From: a virus | Reading direction: 5' to 3' (one strand) | IMG/VR virus record: IMGVR_UViG_3300027777_001370 | Coordinates: 1-28,310 of that record | DNA length: 28,310 nucleotides | Shown: positions 8,192 to 15,872 of the stretch, one piece after another | Layout of the letters: each line of letters opens with the position of its first letter | Position numbering within the stretch: the first letter of the stretch is position 1 | The notes under the pieces: generated by a model | The model's database searches: none | What the model was told of the DNA's origin: nothing | Seen by the model: only the letters and a program-made list of their open reading frames with translations | Made by a program: the position numbers and the translations under genes

Positions 8192-8725
8192 TTATAATTT
8201 AAATAAAATCCCAAATTGAGCGGCATTTAATGGATTATTAACACCATTAAAACCTACCGAAAATGTAGATTTAGAATGAACATCACTATAATCAACTAAA
8301 CTAGCCAATGTTGTAGTAAGTGCAATTTTTTTAGTTACAAAATAATTTGCACCAATACCTAAACTTGTATTAGTTGTTGTTGTTTTAGTTTTACCAACTT
8401 CTAACTTGTTACTTGAAACACCTAATTGAGAAAAAATACTTAATTTATCAGAGTTTTTTAAGTAGCATCTACCAAAGACACCAATTCCTGTTGTTTTTTG
8501 TGTAGCATTCTCACCAATACCTGCGTTAACCCCTAACGCAAATCTATTAGTTAAAAAATAACCAACTGTTGGATTAATACTATACTGTCTTTCAGTACCT
8601 GTTGTTTTTGAATAAGAAACTGTTCCTTCTAAGAATTTTTCAGTTTTTTTAAATTGTGCGTTTGATGTAAGCGAAATAAACATTAATGTTAATGATGCTA
8701 AAACGAATTTAAATTGTTTTTTCAT
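8192..8725 (-). CDS. Outer-membrane beta-barrel protein
   Basis: This 177-residue protein has a signal peptide (KFVLASLTLMFISLTSNAQ) followed by about eight alternating amphipathic strands separated by polar turns, such as TVGYFLTNRFALGVNAGIG and SLGIGANYFVTKKIALTT. It ends in QFGILFKL, an aromatic-hydrophobic C-terminal strand typical of OmpA/OmpW-like barrels recognised by the BAM machinery. It is a single gene with its own terminator. If carried by a phage it could alter the infected cell surface, for example by masking receptors, but this is inference. It could also be host-derived cargo. Confidence 0.75.
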   Translation of the reverse strand: MKKQFKFVLASLTLMFISLTSNAQFKKTEKFLEGTVSYSKTTGTERQYSINPTVGYFLTNRFALGVNAGIGENATQKTTGIGVFGRCYLKNSDKLSIFSQLGVSSNKLEVGKTKTTTTNTSLGIGANYFVTKKIALTTTLASLVDYSDVHSKSTFSVGFNGVNNPLNAAQFGILFKL

Positions 8726-8909
8726 GTTTTTTTTTGTTTTAAAAATTTATTGTATGTAAAATATATGAAATAATACCCACACACCTTAATAAATAAGATA
8801 TATATAGGTGAAAGGGTAGGTTTTGGGGGTGTCGATTTGTCAGGTAAAAATTAATTTGGGTTTTAGGATTGATGGCCTTAAAAAAGTTCAATTTTATTTT
8901 ATATTATAC

Positions 8910-8917
8910 TATTTATA
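8910..8917 (+). promoter_or_regulatory. TATTTATA box before ATG 8929
   Basis: An exact TATTTATA lies 11 bases before the ATG at 8929. It overlaps the coding sequence that would result from the upstream start at 8872, favouring 8929 as the real start. Confidence 0.5.
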
Positions 8918-8928
8918 GAATTATTACT

Positions 8929-9555
8929 ATGGAACAACACACAATGGAATTAATTGGTATGATTTTAGTTGCTGTCATTACAGCATTAGTCGGTCCAGCA
9001 GGACTTGAATATGTAAAAGTTAAACTATCTAAACCAACATCAAAAGACATCGTTAGAGATGATATTGAAAGAAACTTGGTTATTTTTGACGAAATATCAG
9101 AAATTAGAGATATGTTAGATGCGGATAGGATTTGGATAACCCAATTCCACAACGGTGGTCATTTTCTTCACACCAACAAATCTATTCAAAAATTCTCAAT
9201 TACATATGAAGATACTAAACCTGGAATTGGTAGTGTTATTCATTTATTCACAGATATTCCACTATCATTATATTCAAGGGCGATGAACCACATTATGGAA
9301 AATAAATATTTGTGGGTTTCAGATTTTAAAGATGAAACCATTGCAACTTATGGACTAAAGTCGGCTGCCGAAGCAACCGGAACCAACGCAACATATGCAG
9401 TTGGGTTGTTTGATATTGCAACAGACAGATGTATTGGAACTATGGGTGTTGATTATAGAGATAAAAAGAAATTAACACAAACACAAAAAGATTTTTTAAT
9501 AGAGAGAGGTAGTCGTTTGGCTGGATATTTATCAATATACCTTAAATCAAAGTAA
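8929..9555 (+). CDS. Membrane-anchored GAF-like protein
   Basis: From the chosen ATG the protein has 208 residues. Residues 5-25 (MELIGMILVAVITALVGPAG) look like one N-terminal transmembrane segment. The remainder resembles a GAF-type domain: WITQFHNGGHFL, SITYEDTKPG, LWVSDFKD, a Gly-Thr-Asn-Ala-Thr-Tyr-Ala-Val strand and IGTMGVDYRD. It probably sits in the inner membrane with a cytoplasmic sensor domain, ligand unknown. An upstream ATG at 8872 would add a hydrophobic aromatic stretch, but the TATTTATA box at 8910 argues against it. It heads an operon with a class A leader protein 6 bases downstream. Confidence 0.65.
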   Translation: MEQHTMELIGMILVAVITALVGPAGLEYVKVKLSKPTSKDIVRDDIERNLVIFDEISEIRDMLDADRIWITQFHNGGHFLHTNKSIQKFSITYEDTKPGIGSVIHLFTDIPLSLYSRAMNHIMENKYLWVSDFKDETIATYGLKSAAEATGTNATYAVGLFDIATDRCIGTMGVDYRDKKKLTQTQKDFLIERGSRLAGYLSIYLKSK

Positions 9556-9561
9556 CACATT

Positions 9562-9903
9562 ATGAAAAAATATATATTCACAGAAAGCCAAATTAAGAAG
9601 ATTATTGACAATCAAATTGTAGAAAATAAAGATTTACAGGAACAAACAATGGTTAACGATGAAACTGCGGCAATCAATGCGGGAACTAAAGCCTTTTTAG
9701 ACATTAAAAAGGTACAGGGAGTTAATTTAACCGATAGAATTAAGAAATACCAACAATCAATAGGTTGTGAACCAACGGGTCATATGATGGACTGTAAAGA
9801 CAAATTACCACAGAAAGATAAAGAAATGTGGCAAAATTACATATACAAGAATCAATCAATTTTTGATAAAGCTATTAGATGGTTTAACCATTTCTTTGGT
9901 TAA
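9562..9903 (+). CDS. Class A leader protein with a peptidoglycan-binding-like body
   Basis: This 113-residue protein starts MKKYIFTESQIKKIIDNQIV, with candidate cleavage at I19-V20-E21 or L25-Q26-E27. The body includes LTDRIKKYQQSIGCEPTGHM, whose helix-then-xGxxPTG pattern resembles half of a PG_binding_1 repeat, and ends with an aromatic helix (AIRWFNHFFG). Two Cys could form a disulfide. It is the second gene of an operon led by the GAF-like gene, with a strong terminator after it. I infer a packaged protein that may touch the cell wall during DNA entry; the domain match is weak. Confidence 0.65.
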   Translation: MKKYIFTESQIKKIIDNQIVENKDLQEQTMVNDETAAINAGTKAFLDIKKVQGVNLTDRIKKYQQSIGCEPTGHMMDCKDKLPQKDKEMWQNYIYKNQSIFDKAIRWFNHFFG

Positions 9904-9931
9904 TATTAAAATATAATATAATATAAGTTAT

Positions 9932-9968
9932 ACCCAAATATTTTTTATGATATTTGGGTTTTTCTTTT
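9932..9968 (+). terminator. Intrinsic terminator after 9562-9903
   Basis: ACCCAAATAT pairs perfectly with ATATTTGGGT across an 8-base T-rich loop and is followed by TTTTCTTTT. Confidence 0.85.
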
Positions 9969-9976
9969 AATATACT

Positions 9977-9984
9977 TACTTTTG
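9977..9984 (+). promoter_or_regulatory. Bacteroidetes-type promoter (TAnnTTTG) before ATG 10008
   Basis: TACTTTTG matches the Bacteroidetes -7 element TAnnTTTG. A TTTG lies 20 bases upstream at 9953-9956, the expected place for the -33 element, though it sits inside the preceding terminator stem. This suggests host-polymerase expression. Confidence 0.5.
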
Positions 9985-10007
9985 TGTCTTAATCAAAAAA
10001 TAGATTT

Positions 10008-10361
10008 ATGTCAGAAGAGAAAAATGAGAAGAGATGTTCAGGTTGTAAAACACCCAAACCACTTGACAATTTTTACAAAAACAAATTGGTGTTAGACGGT
10101 CATAGTAACTACTGTATTGACTGTACCCGTGAAAACTCTAAAAAGTATTTTCAAAGAAAGAAATTGAAAATCTCTAAAATTGAAAATGACACCCTATTAA
10201 AAATGGCATTTTTGAATAGTGATACAATTGGTAATGTATCGGTAAATGCGGAAAATTTAATGAAAATCATGATGATTGAAAAGATGATTGGTTCAATTAC
10301 AACTGAATTGAGTAATCTAAAGAATAACGTAATAAAATCGGAAAATATCATATCTCAATAA
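10008..10361 (+). CDS. Zinc-finger protein related to the HNH-nuclease N-terminal module
   Basis: The 117-residue protein has CSGCKTPKPLDNFYKNK (residues 10-26) and HSNYCIDCTRENSKKYF, giving a CxxC-x(~20)-CxxC zinc site. This is the module that often precedes an HNH domain in phage endonucleases, but no HNH residues follow. Instead residues 60-117 form helices with regular hydrophobic spacing, perhaps an oligomerisation domain. It may bind DNA or RNA. It could be a nuclease that lost its catalytic part, or a separate regulator. It is a single gene with a host-like promoter. Confidence 0.65.
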   Translation: MSEEKNEKRCSGCKTPKPLDNFYKNKLVLDGHSNYCIDCTRENSKKYFQRKKLKISKIENDTLLKMAFLNSDTIGNVSVNAENLMKIMMIEKMIGSITTELSNLKNNVIKSENIISQ

Positions 10362-10377
10362 TTTTGGTTTTTTTATA

Positions 10378-10385
10378 TATTTATG
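10378..10385 (+). promoter_or_regulatory. TATTTATG box, 4 bases before ATG 10390
   Basis: A one-base variant of the TATTTATA box lies 4 bases before the start of a class B leader gene, the same spacing as at many minus-strand leader genes. Confidence 0.5.
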
Positions 10386-10389
10386 TAGT

Positions 10390-12090
10390 ATGAATATTAC
10401 CGATTTAGTGTACGACGTACTAGTTGAGGAAGTAAAAAATAAGAAACAATTTGCTTTCCTATTGAAAAAATGGTATGGTGAATCCCCAAATTTAGATCAA
10501 ATAAAAGAAGCTGAGAAAAATTTAGAGTTCTTTTTTGAGAAACAAAAAGGATTAACAATGAATAATCCAGGTGTTCTTTCATTCTTACATCGTTGGAATG
10601 GTGTTCATGGTTTAGGTGTTAAAGTACAGAGTTTGGATGATAATGGACAACCCATAACTAAATTAGTACCATTTAAATTTGAAGACATTAATGACCCTGG
10701 TCGTTATACTTTAGAACAATTTGAGGATTTACTTGATGAATTTAGAGACAGAACATTAAATGGTAATCAAGAAGATGAAGATGAATTTAAAGGTAAATTA
10801 AATGCCACCCCTGGAAAAATTGCAGCATCAAAGAAATATTGGTTAGGTGATAGAGATATGGTAATTGGTGAGGAAGGTTTTAAAGTACATTATGTCCCCG
10901 ATGCTAGAGAAGCCATTAAATACGGATTTTACCAAGAATTAGTTACTGAAAAATTAGGTGGTCAACAATGGTGTGTAACGGGTAGAAACACACCAGAATC
11001 ACGTGGTAACATGTGGGGAACTTATAGACCTAAAAGAACATTTTGGTTTGTAATTGATGAGTCTAAAAATCCTGAGGAGAACAAAGACCCAAATGTTTAC
11101 AAATATTATTTATGTGCGTTACAATATTGTGAAAATGATAGAAACCCATATAAAAATAATGAACTATACACTGGTTTTAAAATGACCAGTATGTTGAATG
11201 ATGGAGATAATCCAAAAACATGGGAAGAAGTTGTTAGGATATATCCTCAATTAGCAGAACATAGAGATTCATTTACATATCAAACTTATGACGAATCTGA
11301 GTTGTTTGATAGAGATATAATTGGTCGTATCAATGAAATACCTGGAAATAGATTGGAATTTGCATTACTTAGAAGAGATTTAAAGAAAGCTTATATTGAT
11401 AGAGCAGGTGTCATTTCAAGTGCAAAATCTTGGAGACATATGACAACAGATTTGAGAAATTTATATATAATCTCAACAACACCAAGTAACGTTATTGATA
11501 AATTTCAGTCATATGAATTAATGAGTGAAATTAGAAAAGTTGGTAATGAATTTAAATTATTAGATAATACTTTAAGGTCAATAGGTTCAAGAGTTGACGA
11601 ACATACGGGTAGAATTATTAATCAAAAATTGTCAGATGTTGGAGTTGGATTTATCTACGAACATTTAATGTCAAATGAGTTTATAGTTGCTAGAGTAAGT
11701 ATAGATAATAAAAATTTAGTTTTATATGAAAGTAAAAAAACAAAGAAATTTGGTTTATATTATAATGATAAAGCATCGTGGGTTAAACAAGACGGTATAG
11801 TTTTTGAACCTAATTATGTTCAAATGGGTACCGACTTATATAAAGATAATGAAGGTAAAACTTACATTGTTGAGACATATACAACTGGAGGTGATCCAGA
11901 TAATTCAAGTTTATATTGTGTCTTTCCAATTGAGGAAAGTGATGATGCGAGTGGTCATTTTGTCACAGCACAAAAATTTGAGTTATTAAAAACTAAAATA
12001 CAACCTAATGATGAAAATGATGATGATGGTAGTGTAAAAATTAGTGATTTTGATCCTGAAACGGATGTGGATATTAAAGAAATGAATTAA
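10390..12090 (+). CDS. Class B leader protein with Trp-Cys motif domain
   Basis: This 566-residue protein starts MNITDLVYDVLVEE, with candidate cleavage at L11-V12-E13. Around residues 160-245 it has a region with Trp194-Cys195-Val-Thr-Gly, a WGTYRPKRTFWFVIDE strand pair, and an aligned LCALQYC strand. The same layout (TEWCTT, then GPLFIMINK) occurs in the class B protein at 13330-15180, so the two appear to be distant paralogues. I have seen this Trp-Cys pattern in phage hypothetical proteins but cannot name its function. The C-terminal part is acidic, with many Asp. It has its own box 4 bases before the ATG and a bidirectional terminator after it. Confidence 0.7.
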   Translation: MNITDLVYDVLVEEVKNKKQFAFLLKKWYGESPNLDQIKEAEKNLEFFFEKQKGLTMNNPGVLSFLHRWNGVHGLGVKVQSLDDNGQPITKLVPFKFEDINDPGRYTLEQFEDLLDEFRDRTLNGNQEDEDEFKGKLNATPGKIAASKKYWLGDRDMVIGEEGFKVHYVPDAREAIKYGFYQELVTEKLGGQQWCVTGRNTPESRGNMWGTYRPKRTFWFVIDESKNPEENKDPNVYKYYLCALQYCENDRNPYKNNELYTGFKMTSMLNDGDNPKTWEEVVRIYPQLAEHRDSFTYQTYDESELFDRDIIGRINEIPGNRLEFALLRRDLKKAYIDRAGVISSAKSWRHMTTDLRNLYIISTTPSNVIDKFQSYELMSEIRKVGNEFKLLDNTLRSIGSRVDEHTGRIINQKLSDVGVGFIYEHLMSNEFIVARVSIDNKNLVLYESKKTKKFGLYYNDKASWVKQDGIVFEPNYVQMGTDLYKDNEGKTYIVETYTTGGDPDNSSLYCVFPIEESDDASGHFVTAQKFELLKTKIQPNDENDDDGSVKISDFDPETDVDIKEMN

Positions 12091-12092
12091 AT

Positions 12093-12120
12093 AAAAAAGG
12101 GACATTAAGTCCCTTTTTTT
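12093..12120. terminator. Bidirectional terminator between convergent genes
   Basis: AAAAAAGGGAC pairs with GTCCCTTTTTT around a five-base ATTAA loop, with a T run on both strands. It serves the plus-strand gene ending at 12090 and overlaps the stop of the minus-strand endolysin gene. Confidence 0.85.
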
Positions 12121-12970
12121 ATGATAATAATTTATAATATTCATTAAAATGTTTTATTCTATCATCAATTCCTATGTACCCGCCATTTACTCGTTTTGTT
12201 ATAGCTTTAACAGTATCAACACCAGCCCCACCATCCGCCATTTTATGTAATCCGTTCTTATTAAAGAACCAAGCGGCAGATAATAGAGCATAAGACGAAG
12301 CAACCTTTTCAGGGTTTACAGACATATCTTCATTAATAGATTTACCAAATGCTGTGTAGTTGTCTTTACCCGTTAATTGAATGTAACCACGACCACAGAA
12401 TTTAGAACCGTCTCCTGAGGCCTCAGGACCATTACCCATTCTACCACCATAAACTCTATTTGCAATTTTTTGAGGTTGTCTTTCATATGGTTTAGCATCT
12501 GCCTCCGTTTTAAAATATTTGTTAAATGTTCCTACTAATCCTTTAGCGGAATAGTTTAAGTTTTCTTTTGTCAATCTAAATCCACCACTTTCATGTCCAC
12601 ATTGAGCTAAGAAATGAGCTAAACGTAATGGAGTGTTAATTTCAAATTTAGCGGCGGTATCAGGAATTTGAGCAATAACCGCATCAGGTATATGTCCTCT
12701 TAATCCTTCTAATTTTAACCCACCAACACTCTTAACGGGTGCAGGTTCGGTAATAACCGTAGGAACACTAACTGGTGCGGATTCCGATAATCCCATAATT
12801 ACACTCCAAGTTTTATCTCCAACAATACCATCAGCACCTAAACCATGTTCAGATTGCCACGCTTTTACTGCAGCCTCAGTTTTAGGTCCAAATTTACCTA
12901 TAGGGTCTACTCCTAATTTAATTTGTAATTTTTTCACATCTTCTCCTTCTGATCCTAATTTTAATAACAT
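12119..12970 (-). CDS. Endolysin: peptidoglycan-binding domain plus GH19 chitinase-like lysozyme
   Basis: The 283-residue protein opens with a PG_binding_1 repeat (residues 1-60: LKLGSEGEDVKKLQIKLGVD and DGIVGDKTW). A Pro- and Val-rich linker follows. The C-terminal domain (about 90-283) has AHFLAQCGHESGGF with the catalytic Glu, ENLNYSAKGL, IANRVYGGRMGNG, and GRGYIQLTGKDNYTAFG, all typical of GH19 endolysins. It should cleave peptidoglycan glycan strands during lysis. There is no signal peptide and no leader, so release would need a holin, not seen here. A TATTTATT box lies 14 bases upstream of the ATG, which fits late expression. Confidence 0.92.
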   Translation of the reverse strand: MLLKLGSEGEDVKKLQIKLGVDPIGKFGPKTEAAVKAWQSEHGLGADGIVGDKTWSVIMGLSESAPVSVPTVITEPAPVKSVGGLKLEGLRGHIPDAVIAQIPDTAAKFEINTPLRLAHFLAQCGHESGGFRLTKENLNYSAKGLVGTFNKYFKTEADAKPYERQPQKIANRVYGGRMGNGPEASGDGSKFCGRGYIQLTGKDNYTAFGKSINEDMSVNPEKVASSYALLSAAWFFNKNGLHKMADGGAGVDTVKAITKRVNGGYIGIDDRIKHFNEYYKLLS

Positions 12971-12984
12971 AATTTCTCTTTTAT

Positions 12985-12992
12985 AATAAATA
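12985..12992 (-). promoter_or_regulatory. TATTTATT box before the endolysin gene
   Basis: The gene strand reads TATTTATT 14 bases before the ATG at 12970. A lysis gene sharing this box supports a late-promoter reading. Confidence 0.45.
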
Positions 12993-12994
12993 CT

Positions 12995-13333
12995 TTATTT
13001 GTTGTGTGTTCCACACCAAGGACAAATTGGTAATGATTTCTTACCCTTGTGTGTTGTTTGAGTAAACTTCTTTCTACAATTTTTACAAGTTAAAAATTTA
13101 GCGTCTTTATTTAAATCCTCAATACTTTTAACTTGTTTATCTGTTAAAGGTTTTTCTTCCTCAATCCTATCGGCGAATTTATATCTCAAAGGATTAGACA
13201 TTCTTTCTGATTTGCTAAATAATCTTTTCTTTCTTGTAAATGCAAAACTTCTACTTCTCTCGTCGATGTCTTCACCTTTATTAACCAACTTCTTTAAATT
13301 CTCTAATTGACCTTCTGATATTAATATTCTCAT
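12995..13333 (-). CDS. Class A leader protein with C-terminal zinc ribbon
   Basis: The protein is 112 residues and starts MRILISEGQLENLKKLVNKG, a divergent class A leader with a candidate site I23-D24-E25. A basic middle (residues 30-52, with FTRKKRLFSKSERM) leads to a zinc ribbon at the C-terminus: CKNCRKKF, then about 14 residues, then CPWCGTHNK. It could bind nucleic acid. It overlaps the upstream large class B gene by 4 bases and is likely expressed from that gene's box at 15186-15193. Confidence 0.7.
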   Translation of the reverse strand: MRILISEGQLENLKKLVNKGEDIDERSRSFAFTRKKRLFSKSERMSNPLRYKFADRIEEEKPLTDKQVKSIEDLNKDAKFLTCKNCRKKFTQTTHKGKKSLPICPWCGTHNK

Positions 13334-15180
13334 TTTATAAAAGACATTAACTTTAATTTATTTTCATTCAAATTCAATTGATAATTAGTTAAGTATGAAA
13401 CTAAATTATCTATTTTAACTGATTTGTTATAAAAATTTTGTTTATTGTCTTTGTTCTCATAATCAATTTTAATTGATTCATTATCACAATCAATCGACAT
13501 TGATTTAATTCTCACAGTAACATGTTCATTGTCAAACCTATCCGTACCATATCCACCATTAAAAAATTTATCAACAATGTTATTTAATTTTTTTCTAAGT
13601 TCAATACAATGACGACTTGTATTTGGGTCAGATATTATTTTATCAAAATACTTTTTAGTTTCTCTTGTTATATAATTATTGTCACCGTATTTTGGATATT
13701 TTATTTCAAAATTATAAACAGGTTCGTCTATTTCTGTGGTTATATTATATTGACTTATATAGCTGTCCAAAACATCTTGTAATGGCCATTCATCTCCCCC
13801 AATATATTTAATTTCTTTTTTGATTAAAAAACGAACTAAATGGACTACAGAAAAATTAAATTCATCATCATTACCGAAGGATAAATATTTTTCAATATCA
13901 TCCGCCTCCCTATCGTTTTCCTCTTCATAACTTCTATAACTTAAATCAGTTACATCATCAACAAAATAATCTTTCAACTCTTCGTTAGCTACGTAATTTG
14001 GAAAATAATCTTTAGTAAATTCCTCAATACTTTTAACACCTAATTCATTTGATAATTCATATTTGTTTTCATTATAATAATTTGTAAAAATTCCTTCAAT
14101 ATCTGAAGAATACTCTTCTTGTTCGTAATATTTGTTTTCCAAATCATTATGTACCCAATCCCATCCGTTACTAGCTTCACCTCTATATTGATTAATACTG
14201 TCACTAACACCTGTAGCCTCACCAATATTAATATCATCAACTTGTATTACTAGTCTTCCATTATATACGTCCACAGAACCATTTCTAGTGTCATCATTAA
14301 TTAAATCTTCTAACGCATCATTATCCAAATTTAAAATTGCTACCACTAATGGATTGTCAATAGTGCCTATTGATTTTTTAATTACCTCCATTCCATCTTC
14401 ATCTGGTAATATACTTATTCTCGCAATTTCACTTTTCACTTCTTGTTCCGATGTTTCTCTAACTAACGATGGAAAGAAATAATATTTAATCTCATCTTTA
14501 CCAAACCAAAATTCAGTTGTGTTAATTCTTTTATCATTCTTATCCATATATTGATTTGTCTCAAAATGGAATTGGTATTTATCCAAAGGATTAGTTTTAT
14601 TAATCATTATGAATAATGGACCTTTAACGTGATGTGATGGGAAATAATTCGTTCTATCTCTATATTTTTTATTCAAACAATATTCACCCCAAGTTGTACA
14701 CCACTCTGTGTTAACTCCTAAATAAGATGACCCCTTTTCGGTCAATGGTTGGTAAAATGTCCAATCTTCACCAGTGTGTAATAATTTATAATCGGTACCT
14801 AAAATCAACGAATCTAATATCAATTTAAAATCTAACGTATCCTCAATAATATATTGTTTAACAATATTGTATAAGTCACCAAGTTGTCTTATTTTACCAA
14901 TTTCCACGGGTATATTATGTTGATAAACATATCCCAAATATTCTTTTGCTTTAACCAAATCTTCAATTTGTAACGTACCCTTTTGGTATAACGATAATAA
15001 TAATTTTGAGTATTTTCCTAAATTTAATAAATTACCAACCCCATCTACATTTGATCTTGGGTCAGATATTACAATATTAATAAAGGTCTCATATGGTATT
15101 TTAGAATAATACTTTTGGTGTATTTCCTGACCACTTAACTCAAGTAGTAATTCCTCCATTAAAACATCTAAAATCTTCAT
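13330..15180 (-). CDS. Large class B leader protein with Trp-Cys motif domain
   Basis: The protein is 616 residues. Its start MKILDVLMEELLLELSGQEI fits the class B consensus with a candidate site at L7-M8-E9 and a second at L12-L13-E14. Residues 125-225 contain GEDWTFYQPLTEKG, Trp160-Cys161-Thr-Thr, GPLFIMINK and KYQFHFETNQYMDKND. This is the same layout as in the 10390-12090 protein and probably one folded domain. The rest is acidic and unrecognised, with long helical stretches. It is first of a two-gene operon with a zinc-ribbon class A protein, and has an exact box 5 bases before the ATG. Confidence 0.72.
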   Translation of the reverse strand: MKILDVLMEELLLELSGQEIHQKYYSKIPYETFINIVISDPRSNVDGVGNLLNLGKYSKLLLSLYQKGTLQIEDLVKAKEYLGYVYQHNIPVEIGKIRQLGDLYNIVKQYIIEDTLDFKLILDSLILGTDYKLLHTGEDWTFYQPLTEKGSSYLGVNTEWCTTWGEYCLNKKYRDRTNYFPSHHVKGPLFIMINKTNPLDKYQFHFETNQYMDKNDKRINTTEFWFGKDEIKYYFFPSLVRETSEQEVKSEIARISILPDEDGMEVIKKSIGTIDNPLVVAILNLDNDALEDLINDDTRNGSVDVYNGRLVIQVDDINIGEATGVSDSINQYRGEASNGWDWVHNDLENKYYEQEEYSSDIEGIFTNYYNENKYELSNELGVKSIEEFTKDYFPNYVANEELKDYFVDDVTDLSYRSYEEENDREADDIEKYLSFGNDDEFNFSVVHLVRFLIKKEIKYIGGDEWPLQDVLDSYISQYNITTEIDEPVYNFEIKYPKYGDNNYITRETKKYFDKIISDPNTSRHCIELRKKLNNIVDKFFNGGYGTDRFDNEHVTVRIKSMSIDCDNESIKIDYENKDNKQNFYNKSVKIDNLVSYLTNYQLNLNENKLKLMSFIK

Positions 15181-15185
15181 ATCTA

Positions 15186-15193
15186 TATAAATA
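15186..15193 (-). promoter_or_regulatory. TATTTATA box, 5 bases before ATG 15180
   Basis: An exact TATTTATA on the gene strand, in the extended form GATATTTATAT, lies 5 bases before the start of a class B leader gene. Confidence 0.55.
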
Positions 15194-15204
15194 TCTCTTT
15201 ATGT

Positions 15205-15236
15205 ATAATAAAAAACCCCTCATTTCTGAAGGGTTT
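15205..15236 (-). terminator. Intrinsic terminator after the 54-residue leader gene
   Basis: On the minus strand AAACCC, one mismatch, and TCA pair with TGA and GGGTTT across a GAAA loop, followed by TTTTTATT. It lies 25 bases after the stop at 15261. Confidence 0.8.
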
Positions 15237-15260
15237 ATCTACGACTTTATAATAATATTG

Positions 15261-15425
15261 TTACAAGTATCTCTTGAACTCACTCTTTATCTTCTCCACT
15301 GCTTCGTTTACTTGAGGTAATTCCTCTTTTTTAGGTTCTACCACATTTTCCACTTGAACTGTCTTTTTGTTGTTTTCAACCAACATTTTAAGTTGTGATT
15401 CTGTGATTTTAAGTTTCTTAGTCAT
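15261..15425 (-). CDS. 54-residue class A leader micro-protein
   Basis: The frame from the ATG at 15425 encodes MTKKLKITESQLKMLVENNK, then a Val-, Glu- and Lys-rich tail ending KSEFKRYL. The leader is a textbook class A, with a candidate site L15-V16-E17, which would leave only 37 residues after cleavage. Such a small product resembles a peptide cargo or internal-protein-like filler rather than an enzyme. Support comes from an exact TATTTATA box 13 bases upstream, a terminator 25 bases downstream and the conserved leader itself. Confidence 0.8.
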   Translation of the reverse strand: MTKKLKITESQLKMLVENNKKTVQVENVVEPKKEELPQVNEAVEKIKSEFKRYL

Positions 15426-15438
15426 CGTTTTGTTTTTA

Positions 15439-15446
15439 TATAAATA
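15439..15446 (-). promoter_or_regulatory. TATTTATA box before the 54-residue gene
   Basis: An exact TATTTATA on the gene strand lies 13 bases before the ATG at 15425. Confidence 0.5.
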
Positions 15447-15482
15447 CTTGAGTTTCCAAAATAGTTTGATTATATTACAAAT

Positions 15483-15869
15483 ATGGAAAAACCAAAAGTA
15501 ATTAACGCTCTTGAAACTGAGAGTTGTTGTGTTCCCAAGGGATGGGGTGATGAGATTATTATTGAGAATAATGATATGTATTGTGGTAAACTTTTAAGAT
15601 TTAAACAAGGTGCAAAGTTTTCAATGCACTATCACATGATTAAAGATGAAACTTGGTACGTAGATAAAGGTGAATTTATCTACAGATGGATTAATACTGA
15701 GACCGCAGAAACAATTGAACAACAATTAAAAGTTGGTGATACTGTTAGACAAAGGCCCGGTCAACCACATCAATTAGAGGCTTTAACTGACGGCGTAGTA
15801 TTTGAGGTATCTACAGAACATAAAGACACAGATTCATACAGAGTATGGAAAGGTGATAGTCAAAAGTAA
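15483..15869 (+). CDS. Cupin, sugar-phosphate isomerase or epimerase-like
   Basis: The 128-residue protein is a single cupin domain: GKLLRFKQGAKFSMHYHMIKDETWYV supplies the first motif (His-x-His then Glu), and GDTVRQRPGQPHQLEA supplies the second (PGxPH). It begins WGDEIIIEN, like the cupin half of mannose-6-phosphate isomerase or mannose-1-phosphate guanylyltransferase enzymes. It lies 3 bases ahead of the heptose-kinase-like gene, so a role in activated-sugar synthesis is likely. No leader and no clear TATTTATA box are present. The exact reaction is not decidable. Confidence 0.75.
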   Translation: MEKPKVINALETESCCVPKGWGDEIIIENNDMYCGKLLRFKQGAKFSMHYHMIKDETWYVDKGEFIYRWINTETAETIEQQLKVGDTVRQRPGQPHQLEALTDGVVFEVSTEHKDTDSYRVWKGDSQK

Positions 15870-15872
15870 AAT

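Noticed and set aside
8872-8928. Longer start for the GAF-like protein
   Set aside because: The TATTTATA box lies inside that extension, and the added residues are aromatic AT-rich translation.
13882-14482. Opposite-strand frames inside the large class B gene
   Set aside because: They lack promoters and leaders and are shadows of a long, well-supported frame.
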